64,000 bases of DNA from NCBI GenBank assembly GCA_023382935.1, contig JAHDXL010000002.1, positions 186,001 to 250,000 of the forward strand, in the 5' to 3' direction. Under the pieces are notes generated by a model. It saw only the letters and a list, made by a program, of their open reading frames with translations. It was not told the origin of the DNA and did not search any database. This DNA is from Phycisphaerales bacterium (GTDB lineage Bacteria > Planctomycetota > Phycisphaerae > Phycisphaerales > UBA1924). Position numbers and translations under genes: made by a program. This document shows, in pieces, positions 44,348-53,060 of this stretch; position 1 is the first letter of the stretch, and each line of letters begins with the position of its first letter.

Positions 44348-44363
44348 TCGGATCTTCGTCCCA

Positions 44364-45119
44364 ATGCCCAAACGCAAGCCCCCATCGCAGCCGGGTGTGC
44401 CTGAATGGGTGCTGACCTACGGCGACATGATGTCGCTGCTCCTCTGCTTCTTCATCCTCCTGGCTGCCTTCAGCGAACTCAAGCAGCCTCGTGAGTATCA
44501 GCGCGTGCTCGACGCGATCAAGGAGGCCTTGGGCTCCAGCGGCGGCATAGGGATGGCCAACCTGAACGCCGACGTGCGAAACTCCATCATCGCGCAAGTT
44601 CCTGAACTAGCCAAGCGGGAAGGGCAGAAGCGTTCCACCGATCAGACTCCACTTCCGAACATCTCCGGCCGCCACCCCCAGGCCCAGGTGCTGCACCAGT
44701 CCGATCGCGTCGCCATTGGCAGCGCCCTGGAGTTCGAGCCGGGAGCGTACCAACTCACCCTGGCAATGCAGCAGAAACTGAAGTTCGAAATCGCGCCGCT
44801 CATCCGTGACAAGCGATACATCGTGCACATCACCGGGCACGCCTGGAGTCAGGCCGACCGGGCCGGCTCCGGGCTCAGTCTGGCCGAACTTTCCTTTCGC
44901 CGCGCCGAGGCGGTACTCGATTATCTGACCCAGGAATGCCAGATCAGCCCGCAGATTCTGCGGATTCTCGCGGCATCGGATCAGGAGCCTGCCCCCGGCG
45001 GGCTGGACCTGGGTGATGTGGGCGTGAGCAATCGCCGAGTTCAGTTGTACCAGACCGGCATGACGGTCGACCAGATGCACCCTGATCCCGAGTTCACGGG
45101 ACGCAACTCCGGCGGCTAG
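44364..45119 (+). CDS. motB: Flagellar motor stator protein MotB
   Basis: MotB anchors the stator to peptidoglycan and carries the ion-binding Asp. The 251-residue protein has WVLTYGDMMSLLLCFFILLAAF near the N-terminus, whose Asp is the conserved ion site, in one membrane helix. The C-terminal OmpA-like domain includes YIVHITGHAWSQ and LSFRRAEAVLDYL, and NRRVQL for peptidoglycan contact. It follows motA by 16 bases. Confidence 0.93.
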   Translation: MPKRKPPSQPGVPEWVLTYGDMMSLLLCFFILLAAFSELKQPREYQRVLDAIKEALGSSGGIGMANLNADVRNSIIAQVPELAKREGQKRSTDQTPLPNISGRHPQAQVLHQSDRVAIGSALEFEPGAYQLTLAMQQKLKFEIAPLIRDKRYIVHITGHAWSQADRAGSGLSLAELSFRRAEAVLDYLTQECQISPQILRILAASDQEPAPGGLDLGDVGVSNRRVQLYQTGMTVDQMHPDPEFTGRNSGG

Positions 45120-45133
45120 GCCCGGGAGAGACC

Positions 45134-45658
45134 ATGGCTGAGGAACAGGCACCCGCGGAAGCAACACCGAAGTCCGGGAAACTGGGCATAAAGACTCTCG
45201 GCATCATCGCGGCGATCATGATCGCAGAGGCAGCTGGCGTCTACTTCCTGGTCTCCATGACCGGGGCGCCCAAGACCTCCGGCGCCGCCATCGCGGGCGA
45301 ACAGGAAGCCGATCGCGAGAAGACGCAGGAACTTCTGCTCGTCGAGGATCGCTTCCAGAACGTCGACTCGGGCACCATCTGGCTCTGGGATACGTCCATC
45401 TATGTGCAGGTCCGCAACAAGAACGTCGACCGCGTCAAGGAAGTCATGGAGCGACGCAAGGCCGAGATCAAGGAAGGTGTCTCGCTCATCTTCCGCCGCG
45501 CTGAAGATCGTCACCTCCGCAGCGATCCGGGGCTGGAAACCGTCACCCGGCAGTTGACGGCCTATGTGAACGAAGTCTTCGGGACCGACAAGAACGAACT
45601 GCCGCTGGTCGAGCGCGTCATCATTCCCAAGTGCACCGGGATCAACGCGGGCGGATAA
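45134..45658 (+). CDS. fliL: Flagellar basal body-associated protein FliL
   Basis: FliL surrounds and stabilises the stator. The 174-residue protein has a membrane helix near residues 20-38 (TLGIIAAIMIAEAAGVYFLV) and a periplasmic stomatin-like domain (KVMERRKAEIKEGVSLIFRR...LETVTRQLTAYVNEVFG). Sequence is divergent from enteric FliL, but length, topology and place after motAB support the call. FliN follows after 135 bases; a fliM gene would normally lie here. Confidence 0.82.
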   Translation: MAEEQAPAEATPKSGKLGIKTLGIIAAIMIAEAAGVYFLVSMTGAPKTSGAAIAGEQEADREKTQELLLVEDRFQNVDSGTIWLWDTSIYVQVRNKNVDRVKEVMERRKAEIKEGVSLIFRRAEDRHLRSDPGLETVTRQLTAYVNEVFGTDKNELPLVERVIIPKCTGINAGG

Positions 45659-45793
45659 CCGGAGGCCAAATCTGCGCGACGCCGGCCCCCCGGGCGCACA
45701 AACCGTCGGGACACCGGCAAAGTCGATCCACGAGCGGTGCGATGCCGATGGCCTCGACAGCGACGAGCCGTCGTCGCGCCCCGGAGGATCGGC

Positions 45794-46357
45794 ATGACCG
45801 AGCACGACCCCAACGAAGCGCAAGACTTGCCGTCTCCGGACGAGCAGCCCATCTCCAACCCGGCCGAAGAAGCACTGGCCGCGGCCGAACAGGCCCTCCG
45901 CCAGGTCGCTGACGCCGGGGAGAAGCCTGCCCACTCGCCCGAGGACGAGGCCATGCTCGCCGCGTTCCGGGCCGCAATTGATGAATCCCAAAGTGCCGCC
46001 GCATCGAGTTCAGGTGCCAAGGCCGTCGGGCAGGGTTCGACGTACGGAGCCAGTTTGTCTGACGCAGCCCCATATGTCGCTCCCGCGGTTCAGCCTGCTG
46101 GACCGGCCAGGGTTCCCGAGGAACTCGGCTTCCTCAGCGACGTCAACCTCAATGTCAAGATCGAACTGGGTCGCACCCGCATGTACGTCGAAGACGTCCT
46201 GCGGCTGGGTCCCGGGGCCGTCGTCGAACTGGACAAACTCGCCGGCGATCCCGTCGACGTCTACGTCAACGATCGACACGTCGCCCGGGGCGAAGTCCTA
46301 GTCCTCAACGACAATTTCTGCGTTCGAATCAGCGAGATTCTCAGCCTCACGGAGTAG
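45794..46357 (+). CDS. fliN: Flagellar motor switch protein FliN
   Basis: FliN is a C-ring component needed for rotation switching and export. In this 187-residue protein the last 75 residues are the conserved SpoA/FliN domain: [47 protein letters not shown] and [20 protein letters not shown]. The first 105 residues are an acidic, Ala/Pro-rich extension. The ATG at 45794 has GGAGG 6 bases upstream; an in-frame upstream ATG is rejected. FliM is not encoded next to it. Confidence 0.92.
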   Translation: MTEHDPNEAQDLPSPDEQPISNPAEEALAAAEQALRQVADAGEKPAHSPEDEAMLAAFRAAIDESQSAAASSSGAKAVGQGSTYGASLSDAAPYVAPAVQPAGPARVPEELGFLSDVNLNVKIELGRTRMYVEDVLRLGPGAVVELDKLAGDPVDVYVNDRHVARGEVLVLNDNFCVRISEILSLTE

Positions 46358-46400
46358 TTCGCGGCCCGGCCGCTTCCACAGCCACACGCCAGGAGGGCGC

Positions 46401-47186
46401 ATGCGTTCGCGGAGGATCCGCACCGTTTCCTGCATTCTCGTGCTCGCCTTCGCCGAGTCGGGCGCGATGGCGCAATCCGCCGATTCGGCCTTCTCCCCCG
46501 CCGAGCCGACTGCCACCTCTCTTCGCGCCGCCCGTCTTGAATCGCTTCATCTCGGGGACCGCCCCTTGCCGCGGGATGCACAGGGTGCCGGCGCCAAGAC
46601 GACTTCCCAAGGCTCGCTCGGCGTTGCCCGCACGCTCGGAGCGATGGTCGGCGTCGTGGGTCTGGTGCTGGCCTGCGCTTTCGCGTGGCGCTCCCTGGCG
46701 CAGAAGCGGGGGGGGCTGATCGCAACCCTTGGCCCGGCCGGCCGCGCCCCTTCCGGTGTCATCGAAGTGCTCGCCCGCTATCCCGTCGCACGCACGCAGA
46801 AACTGGTGCTCCTGCGCGTCGGACGCCGCATCGTGCTCGCGTGCCAGAGCGGATCGGTCCGGGGCGGTGCCGGCTCCATGAGCACGCTGGCCGAGTTCTC
46901 CGACCCCGATGATGTCGCCGCGCTGCTCCGCTCGGTGCGAGAAGCCGACAACACCGGCAGCCAGGCCGAGTTTCGCGAGGCGCTCCGCTCTCTCGAACGT
47001 CAGGCGTCGTCACAGCCGCTGAGCACGCAGGTCGAGTATCGCGCACCCTCGGGCGATAGCGTGCACCTGTCCGACCCCCGCATCCAGATTCCGCGCCCGG
47101 CGCCTTCCGGCAGGCCGGTTGACCCTTCCATCGGTCTTCTCCGCTCGCGGCTGGCTGCCATGCGCCTCCACGGAGATGCCGCATGA
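46401..47186 (+). CDS. fliO: Flagellar biosynthetic protein FliO
   Basis: FliO assists assembly of the FliP ring of the export gate. This 261-residue protein has an N-terminal signal-like segment (ending AMAQ) and a membrane helix near residues 75-92 (LGAMVGVVGLVLACAFAWR). A cytoplasmic domain follows with IEVLARYPVARTQKLVLLRVGRRIVLACQ, the FliO signature. It is longer than typical FliO (about 120-150). It lies directly before fliP with a 4-base overlap. Confidence 0.85.
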   Translation: MRSRRIRTVSCILVLAFAESGAMAQSADSAFSPAEPTATSLRAARLESLHLGDRPLPRDAQGAGAKTTSQGSLGVARTLGAMVGVVGLVLACAFAWRSLAQKRGGLIATLGPAGRAPSGVIEVLARYPVARTQKLVLLRVGRRIVLACQSGSVRGGAGSMSTLAEFSDPDDVAALLRSVREADNTGSQAEFREALRSLERQASSQPLSTQVEYRAPSGDSVHLSDPRIQIPRPAPSGRPVDPSIGLLRSRLAAMRLHGDAA

Positions 47187-48211
47187 CTGCGCGGCGCTTG
47201 TTCATTTTGCTTCCGATTCTCCTGATTGCCTGCGCGGCGATCTCACCGGCGCAGGCCCAGCCGATGGGTCCGTTCGACGTGCCCGCCGGGCCGGCTCCGG
47301 GCCCGACGACCAGCGCCATCGAACTGCCTTCTTCCCCGGCGCAGATCAACCCGCTCCAGGTCATGGCCGACGCGTCTGCCATGCTCAATGCTCCGCGCCC
47401 ACAGCAGCCCGACGCCAGCGAGAAGCCCGGGCTTTCGGTCGCGGTCAACATCATGCTGCTGCTGACGGTCATCACGCTGGTGCCGTCGATCATGCTGATG
47501 ACCACCTGCTTCGTGCGCATTCTCGTGGTGCTTGCGCTGTTGCGCCAGGCGATGGGCACCCAGTCGCTTCCGCCCCCGCAGGTGGTCACGGGCCTGGCCC
47601 TGTTCATGACCTTGCTGGTCATGTCGCCGACGATCGACCGCATCTGGAACGAGGCCGTCATCCCTTATCAGAACGGGCAGATCGGCGACTACGACACGCT
47701 CTGGGCGGCTGCCCGCCAGCCCATGCGCGACTACATGTTCGACCAGATCGAGGCCACCGGCAACTGGTCCAGCGTCTACACCATCCTCAACTACCGCGGT
47801 GTCGACACCTCCAGCCCCGCGGCCCTGACGCGTGCAGACGTGGACATGGTCTCGCTCATTCCCGCCTACATGCTCAGTGAACTCAAGGTCGCGTTCCTGC
47901 TCGGGTTCCGCGTCTATCTGCCCTTCCTGGTCATCGACATGGTCATCGCCAGTTTGCTCATCTCGATGAGCATGATGATGCTACCGCCCGTCCTCATCTC
48001 GCTGCCGTTCAAACTGCTGCTGTTCGTGCTCGTTGACGGGTGGTCACTCGTGGTTGGTTCCTTGCTTGAAACCTTCGTGCAGGAAGGCGCCGGAGGCCGT
48101 CTGTCGGCCGAGCCGGCCGCCATGCTGCCCTTCCTGCTCATCATCGCCGCACGCCGCCCGAAGTTGCCGATTTCATCGCCACCGCTCACGGAGCATCGCG
48201 ATGATGTATGA
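47183..48211 (+). CDS. fliP: Flagellar export gate protein FliP
   Basis: FliP is the core pore subunit of the flagellar type III export gate. The 342-residue protein has a signal peptide (ending SPAQAQ), then the conserved FliP body: VNIMLLLTVITLVPSIMLMTTCFVRILVVLALLRQAMGTQ, PPPQVVTGLALFMTLLVMSP, and the C-terminal FLLGFRVYLPFLVIDMVIAS with LPPVLISLPFKLLLFVLVDGW. It overlaps fliO by 4 bases and fliQ by 11 bases. Confidence 0.95.
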   Translation: MTARRLFILLPILLIACAAISPAQAQPMGPFDVPAGPAPGPTTSAIELPSSPAQINPLQVMADASAMLNAPRPQQPDASEKPGLSVAVNIMLLLTVITLVPSIMLMTTCFVRILVVLALLRQAMGTQSLPPPQVVTGLALFMTLLVMSPTIDRIWNEAVIPYQNGQIGDYDTLWAAARQPMRDYMFDQIEATGNWSSVYTILNYRGVDTSSPAALTRADVDMVSLIPAYMLSELKVAFLLGFRVYLPFLVIDMVIASLLISMSMMMLPPVLISLPFKLLLFVLVDGWSLVVGSLLETFVQEGAGGRLSAEPAAMLPFLLIIAARRPKLPISSPPLTEHRDDV

Positions 48212-48458
48212 CCAGACCACGCTCGACCTGGTCCGCGAAACGCTGACCACCGTGCTCACCATCGCCGCGCCCATCCTGTTGGCCGGAATGATCGTCGGCC
48301 TGTTCATCAGCCTCATTCAGTCCATCACGAGCATCCAGGACCAGACGCTCACCTTCGTTCCCAAGATCGCCATCATGATCATCGTCGCCGCCATGCTGCT
48401 GCCCTGGGTAGCCCAGCGGCTCATTGAGTTCACCGTCGATCGGCTGCTGCTCTTCTAG
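48201..48458 (+). CDS. fliQ: Flagellar export gate protein FliQ
   Basis: FliQ is the small two-helix subunit of the export gate. The 85-residue protein (MMYDQTTLDLVRETLTTVL..., then PILLAGMIVGLFISLIQSIT and PKIAIMIIVAAMLLPWV) is full length. It begins within the last 11 bases of fliP; the second ATG at 48204 is equally possible. FliR follows after 10 bases. Confidence 0.94.
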   Translation: MMYDQTTLDLVRETLTTVLTIAAPILLAGMIVGLFISLIQSITSIQDQTLTFVPKIAIMIIVAAMLLPWVAQRLIEFTVDRLLLF

Positions 48459-48468
48459 AAGGGAAACC

Positions 48469-49260
48469 GTGCCGATCATCGAGTACCTCCATCCCCTCGT
48501 GGTTCCCTTTGCCTTCGTGCTCACGCGCATCCTGGGGCTGTTCATGTTCACCCCCTTGCTGAGCAGCACCGTGGTGCCCGGCAAGTTCAAGACCCTCTTC
48601 GCATTCATGTTCGCGCTGGCTGTCTTTCCGACTGCCGCTCGCAACGGCTTGCCAGCGTCAGCCGCCTCCGACATCGCCACCATCGGCATGGTCATGTTCG
48701 GCGAACTGCTCATCGGCGTCGTGCTCGGGCTGCTGGCGGGCCTGCCCATCGCCGCACTCCAGATGGGCGGGTTCATCATGGGCTACCAGATGGGACTGGG
48801 ACTGGCCCAGGCGTACAACCCCGAGATGGACGGCAGCGACGACGTCATCAGCCAGTTGCTTTTCTTCATGGGCATCACCGCCTACATCGCCGCCGGAGGC
48901 CTCGACACCGTCTTTGTCGCCCTCCTCGGAACCTTCGACCGCGTGCCCGTCGGCGCCTTCGCCGGCCAGCATGTGCCGCTTGATCTGTACGTCGGCATCC
49001 TCTCGTCCGGGCTCGAACTGGCGATTCGCGTGGCTGCACCGGTCCTCGGTGTCATCCTCCTCGCCCTGCTGGCCATGGGTTTCGTCATGAAGACCATGCC
49101 GCAGATCAACATTCTCTCCGTCGGCTTTGCTGCCAAGATCGTCGCGGGTCTGGCCATGCTCGCCGTGTCCGTCAGCGCCGTGGATTCGGCTCTGCGTGAA
49201 GATCTCTTCTCGACGCTCGATCAGATCCTGGGTTGGGTCGATTCGCTCAGTTCGCATTGA
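48469..49260 (+). CDS. fliR: Flagellar export gate protein FliR
   Basis: FliR completes the export gate with FliP and FliQ. The 263-residue membrane protein starts with GTG (VPIIEYLHPLVVPFAFVLTR). Six or more helices follow, with the family segments GELLIGVVLGLLAGLP, QMGGFIMGYQMGLGLAQAYN and APVLGVILLALLAMGFVMKTMPQINILSVGF. GAAGGGAAA precedes the start. flhB follows after 12 bases. Confidence 0.94.
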   Translation: MPIIEYLHPLVVPFAFVLTRILGLFMFTPLLSSTVVPGKFKTLFAFMFALAVFPTAARNGLPASAASDIATIGMVMFGELLIGVVLGLLAGLPIAALQMGGFIMGYQMGLGLAQAYNPEMDGSDDVISQLLFFMGITAYIAAGGLDTVFVALLGTFDRVPVGAFAGQHVPLDLYVGILSSGLELAIRVAAPVLGVILLALLAMGFVMKTMPQINILSVGFAAKIVAGLAMLAVSVSAVDSALREDLFSTLDQILGWVDSLSSH

Positions 49261-49272
49261 TGGAGCACGCCG

Positions 49273-50361
49273 ATGGCCGACGACATGGGCGAACGCACCG
49301 AGAACGCAACCCCCAAACGCCTGGCCGACGCGCGCAAACGAGGGCAGGTCGCCAAGAGCACCGATGTCAACGCCGCCGTCGGGCTGGGCGCGGCGCTCAT
49401 TCTCCTGCTCACGTTCGGCCGCGACCTGGGCCTCGGGCTGGCTCGCCTGCTCCGCGACAATCTCGACTTCGACCGGCTCGCCGGCTCGATCCGCCCCGAC
49501 GATCTCTGGCCGGCCGTTCAGCACTCGGCCATCACCGGCTCGCTGCTGCTGGCCCCGCTGCTGGCTGTCATCTTCGTCGTGGCGTACGTGACGCAACTGG
49601 CCCAGGTCGGGCTGCTCTTCACCACCCGCCCCCTCAAGCCCAAACTCAGCCAACTCGATCCGATCAAGGGATTCAAGAAGATCTTCGGCGTGCGCGGGCT
49701 GGTCAAGGCCGGCGTCAACGTGCTCAAACTCGTCGTCGTCATGACCATCGCCTACCTGGTCATCCACGCCGAACTCCGGGGCCTCGCCTCGCTGCCTCAA
49801 CTGCCCGTCTTCGTCGCCATCGCCGTCATCGGACAGGCCATGCTCAAACTGGCCATCTGGCTGATCGCGGTCCTGCTCATCCTCGCGGCCATCGACCTGG
49901 TCTACCAGAAGTGGCAGCACAAGCGCGACCTTCGTATGACCAAGCAGGAGGTCAAGGACGAACGCCGCTCCATGGAAGGTGACCCGCAGATCAAGGGCAA
50001 GCGCCTGCGCATGGCCCGCGAGATCGCCATGCAGCGGATCGCGCAGGCTGTGCCGAAGGCCGACGTCATCATCGCCAACCCCACGCATTTCAGCGTTGCC
50101 ATCGCTTACGACGAAGACAAGATGAATGCCCCGACCGTTGTCGCCAAAGGCGCCGATCATCTTGCCCTGCGCATTCGACACATCGCACGCATCTCGGGCG
50201 TTCCCGTCATCGAACGCCCTCCGCTGGCCCGGGCCCTGTACTGGGGTGTCGAAATCGGGCAGCAGATAGCGCCCGAGCATTACGAGGCCGTCGCCGAAGT
50301 CCTCGCATATGTCTACCGCCTCGAACACCAGCAGTCGGTCGCCCGCGCCGCCGCCGGCTGA
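49273..50361 (+). CDS. flhB: Flagellar export specificity protein FlhB
   Basis: FlhB controls the change of export from hook to filament proteins. The 362-residue protein begins with ERTENATPKRLADARKRGQVAKSTD, typical of the family, followed by four membrane helices. The cytoplasmic domain contains the NPTH autocleavage site (IIANPTHFSVAIAYDED), then APTVVAKGADHLALRIRHIA and VIERPPLARALY. FliK, its partner, is also in the cluster. Confidence 0.95.
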   Translation: MADDMGERTENATPKRLADARKRGQVAKSTDVNAAVGLGAALILLLTFGRDLGLGLARLLRDNLDFDRLAGSIRPDDLWPAVQHSAITGSLLLAPLLAVIFVVAYVTQLAQVGLLFTTRPLKPKLSQLDPIKGFKKIFGVRGLVKAGVNVLKLVVVMTIAYLVIHAELRGLASLPQLPVFVAIAVIGQAMLKLAIWLIAVLLILAAIDLVYQKWQHKRDLRMTKQEVKDERRSMEGDPQIKGKRLRMAREIAMQRIAQAVPKADVIIANPTHFSVAIAYDEDKMNAPTVVAKGADHLALRIRHIARISGVPVIERPPLARALYWGVEIGQQIAPEHYEAVAEVLAYVYRLEHQQSVARAAAG

Positions 50362-50380
50362 GACCAGGAGTGTGTGAGCA

Positions 50381-52516
50381 TTGTCTGAGCCGAAGGCATC
50401 GAGTCTGACCACTTGGACCCAGCGGGCACGCACCTACCGCGGGCTCATCGTCCCGCTCGGCTTTGTCCTGCTGCTCGGCGTGCTGCTCGTTCCGCTGCCG
50501 CCCTTCCTGCTCGACGTGCTGATCTCCCTCAACATCTCCCTGGCCGTCATCGTCCTGCTGACGACGATCTACCTCAACCGAGCGCTCGACTTTTCGGTGT
50601 TTCCCTCGCTCCTGCTGGGCACCACACTCTTCCGCCTGGTGCTCAATATCGCCTCGACGCGGCTCATCCTCACCGCCGATGCTGGCAGTCCGCAGGAAGC
50701 CGTGAACGTCGCCGGGCACGTCATCAGCGCGTTCGGTTCCTTCGTAGCCGGCGACTCGCTCTTCGTCGGTGTCGTCCTCTTCCTCATCATCATGATTGTG
50801 CAGTTCATGGTGGTCACCAAGGGTGCCGGACGCATCAGCGAAGTGGCTGCACGCTTCACCCTCGACGCGATGCCCGGCAAACAGATGGCCATTGACTCCG
50901 ATCTCTCCGCCGGGCTGATCGACGAGGCCGAGGCACGCAAACGCCGCGACGAGGTCTCGCGCGAAGCCGACTTCTTCGGCGCCATGGACGGCGCCAGCAA
51001 GTTCGTCAAGGGCGACGCCATTGCCGGCATGATCATCACCGCCATCAACATCGTCGGCGGCTTTGCCGTCGGCGCCATCGAACGCGGCTGGCCCGCCGGT
51101 CAGACCGCACAGGTCTTTACCAAACTCACCATCGGCGACGGGCTGACCAGCCAGATCCCCTCCTTCGTCATCGCCATTGCCAGCGCCCTCATCGTCACAC
51201 GTTCCGGCGCCAAGAAGGACCTCGGCGAGGAAATGACCGGGCAGATCATCAGCCAGCCCCGCGGGCTGGTCATCACCGCCGCTTTCCTCGTCGTCCTCGC
51301 CTTCACGCCCCTGCCCACCATTCCGCTGCTCGGTACGGCCCTCGGCATCGGGGCTGTCGCCTTCGGTCTGCGCCGCGCCGCGAGGATCGCCCAGGCACGT
51401 CAGGAAGAGCAGCGTGAAGAACAGTCAGCCCTCCCGGACGCCCCGCCCGTCGAGACGCTTCTCAAGGTTGATGTTCTCGAACTCGAGGTGGGCTACGGGC
51501 TCGTCTCGCTGATCGATGTCAACCAGGGCGGCACCCTGCTCGACCGCATCAGCGCCGTACGCCGCCAACTGGCCGTCGAAACCGGACTGGTCATGCCTCC
51601 CGTCCGCATCCGCGACAACATGCAACTCCGTTCTGGAGACTACCGCATCAAGATCCGCGGCAACGCCGTCGCCAGCGGCGAACTCCACCCCGAAATGCTC
51701 CTGGCGATGGACTCGGGCATCTCGCTGGGTCGCATCGAAGGCCTGGCGACGCGCGAGCCGGCCTTCGGGCTTGCCGCCTGGTGGATCGAACCCTCCCAGC
51801 AATCCCGCGCCGAAGCCCTCAACTACACCGTCGTCGATCCCACCAGCGTGCTGGCCACCCACATCACCGAGATCGTCCGTCAGCACGCCGACGAACTACT
51901 CACCCGCGAGGAAGTTCAGAACCTGCTCGAAGGCCTCAAGCAGCGCACTCCCAAACTCGTTGATGACACCATTCCCGGCGTCATCAAGGTCGGCGAACTT
52001 CAGAAGGTGCTGCAGCGTCTCCTGCGCGAGCGCGTGCCCATTCGCGACCTCGAAACGGTTCTCGAAGTTCTCGCCGACTGGGCGCCGCGCACCAAGGACA
52101 TCGACGTCCTTGTCGAGTATGTCCGCAACGGGCTCAAGCGTACCATCTGCCAGGCCTCGGCCGTTCCGGGCGATCACGGCAAACTCCGCCTGGTCTGCGT
52201 CACCATCGACCCCGCCCTCGAAGACATCATCGAGAGTTACGTTGACCGCTCCGGAGGCGTCACCACCGTCAACATGCCCAGTCGCGTCGCCCACGACATC
52301 GGCTCGCGCATCGCAATGGCCGTTGAAGCCGGCGCGGCCTCCACGGGCATCGCCCCCGTCGTCATCGCCTCACCCCGCGTCCGGGCCGTCGTCCGCGACG
52401 TGATCGAGCCCTTCACCCCGACGACACCCGTACTCGGCTACAACGAGGTGCTCGCCGGCGTCGAGATCGAGTCGATCCAATTGGTCGGCGCCGATTCACT
52501 CTCCAAGGCGGCATGA
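50381..52516 (+). CDS. flhA: Flagellar export gate protein FlhA
   Basis: FlhA is the main export gate subunit and energy coupler. The 711-residue protein starts with TTG (SEPKASS...). Eight N-terminal membrane helices carry the FHIPEP signature RISEVAARFTLDAMPGKQMAIDSDLSAGLIDEAEA. The cytoplasmic ring-forming half has LEVGYGLVSLIDVNQGGTLL, MDSGISLGRIEGLATREPAFGL and LQKVLQRLLRERVPIRDLETVLE. flhF and flhG, often next, are absent here. Confidence 0.95.
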   Translation: MSEPKASSLTTWTQRARTYRGLIVPLGFVLLLGVLLVPLPPFLLDVLISLNISLAVIVLLTTIYLNRALDFSVFPSLLLGTTLFRLVLNIASTRLILTADAGSPQEAVNVAGHVISAFGSFVAGDSLFVGVVLFLIIMIVQFMVVTKGAGRISEVAARFTLDAMPGKQMAIDSDLSAGLIDEAEARKRRDEVSREADFFGAMDGASKFVKGDAIAGMIITAINIVGGFAVGAIERGWPAGQTAQVFTKLTIGDGLTSQIPSFVIAIASALIVTRSGAKKDLGEEMTGQIISQPRGLVITAAFLVVLAFTPLPTIPLLGTALGIGAVAFGLRRAARIAQARQEEQREEQSALPDAPPVETLLKVDVLELEVGYGLVSLIDVNQGGTLLDRISAVRRQLAVETGLVMPPVRIRDNMQLRSGDYRIKIRGNAVASGELHPEMLLAMDSGISLGRIEGLATREPAFGLAAWWIEPSQQSRAEALNYTVVDPTSVLATHITEIVRQHADELLTREEVQNLLEGLKQRTPKLVDDTIPGVIKVGELQKVLQRLLRERVPIRDLETVLEVLADWAPRTKDIDVLVEYVRNGLKRTICQASAVPGDHGKLRLVCVTIDPALEDIIESYVDRSGGVTTVNMPSRVAHDIGSRIAMAVEAGAASTGIAPVVIASPRVRAVVRDVIEPFTPTTPVLGYNEVLAGVEIESIQLVGADSLSKAA

Positions 52517-52532
52517 ATCTTGCGAGCCTCGC

Positions 52533-52560
52533 TCAAGTCGCCCCATACTCCCGACGATGA
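52533..52560 (+). promoter_or_regulatory. Putative sigma-28 (FliA) promoter before the small gene and fliA
   Basis: TCAAG (52533-52537), 15 bases, then GACGATGA (52553-52560; 6 of 8 to GCCGATAA). The -35 box and spacer length are the same as in the motA promoter at 43488. It would transcribe the small membrane gene and possibly fliA itself, giving autoregulation. Confidence 0.5.
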
Positions 52561-52605
52561 GTTCTCCTGCGTCTCTCCCGGCTCAATGAGCGAGGCTCTC
52601 AGCGC

Positions 52606-52899
52606 TTGCCCACGATGGAGTCCATCCCGCACCTGGTCGGCGCTTCGGCCGCCATGTGTGCCTTTTCCGTGGCCGTCCTCGGTGGACTGGCTGTGGAAAA
52701 CGCGGGGACAGTCATTCTCGCCCGCGCCCTCCCTTCCATGCTCGTCGGCTTCGTCGCCGGCACTCTGATCGGCATGGTCGCGCAGGCCTGCGTCCGCGAA
52801 CACACCGAAAACTACCGGAAGAAGACGCCGGTCCGAGAAGACGAGATGCACGCGCTTGAGCGCCATCTCCACGAGGTTGTCCGGGCGGAGCGAGGTTGA
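52606..52899 (+). CDS. Small two-helix membrane protein in flagellar cluster
   Basis: This 97-residue protein has two predicted membrane helices (about residues 12-30, ASAAMCAFSVAVLGGLAV, and 38-58, LARALPSMLVGFVAGTLIGMVA). A charged cytoplasmic tail ends the protein (REHTENYRKKTPVREDEMHALERHLHEVV). I do not recognise it. The start is TTG at 52606 with GAGG 10 bases upstream; the ATG at 52615 is an alternative. It occupies the place where flhF and flhG often lie, and a sigma-28-like promoter precedes it, so a motility role is likely. Confidence 0.6.
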   Translation: MPTMESIPHLVGASAAMCAFSVAVLGGLAVENAGTVILARALPSMLVGFVAGTLIGMVAQACVREHTENYRKKTPVREDEMHALERHLHEVVRAERG

Positions 52900-53060
52900 A
52901 CTTGTGGCTTCGGAGATCGGGGCTTCTGCCCAATTGAACAAAATCTCACCAACGAAGTGCAAAGGAATCCTCTATACTGGATTGTCAAGCCAGGATGGCT
53001 GAACAAATGGACCGCGCCTGCTCTTCTGCGGGCGCCAGCCAAAGGGTCAAGGAGAGACCG

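Noticed and set aside
52973-52978. TATACT as a sigma-70 promoter for fliA
   Set aside because: A good -10 but no -35 at 16-18 bases; TTGAAC at 52934 is 33 bases away. It is kept only as an alternative to the sigma-28 site.
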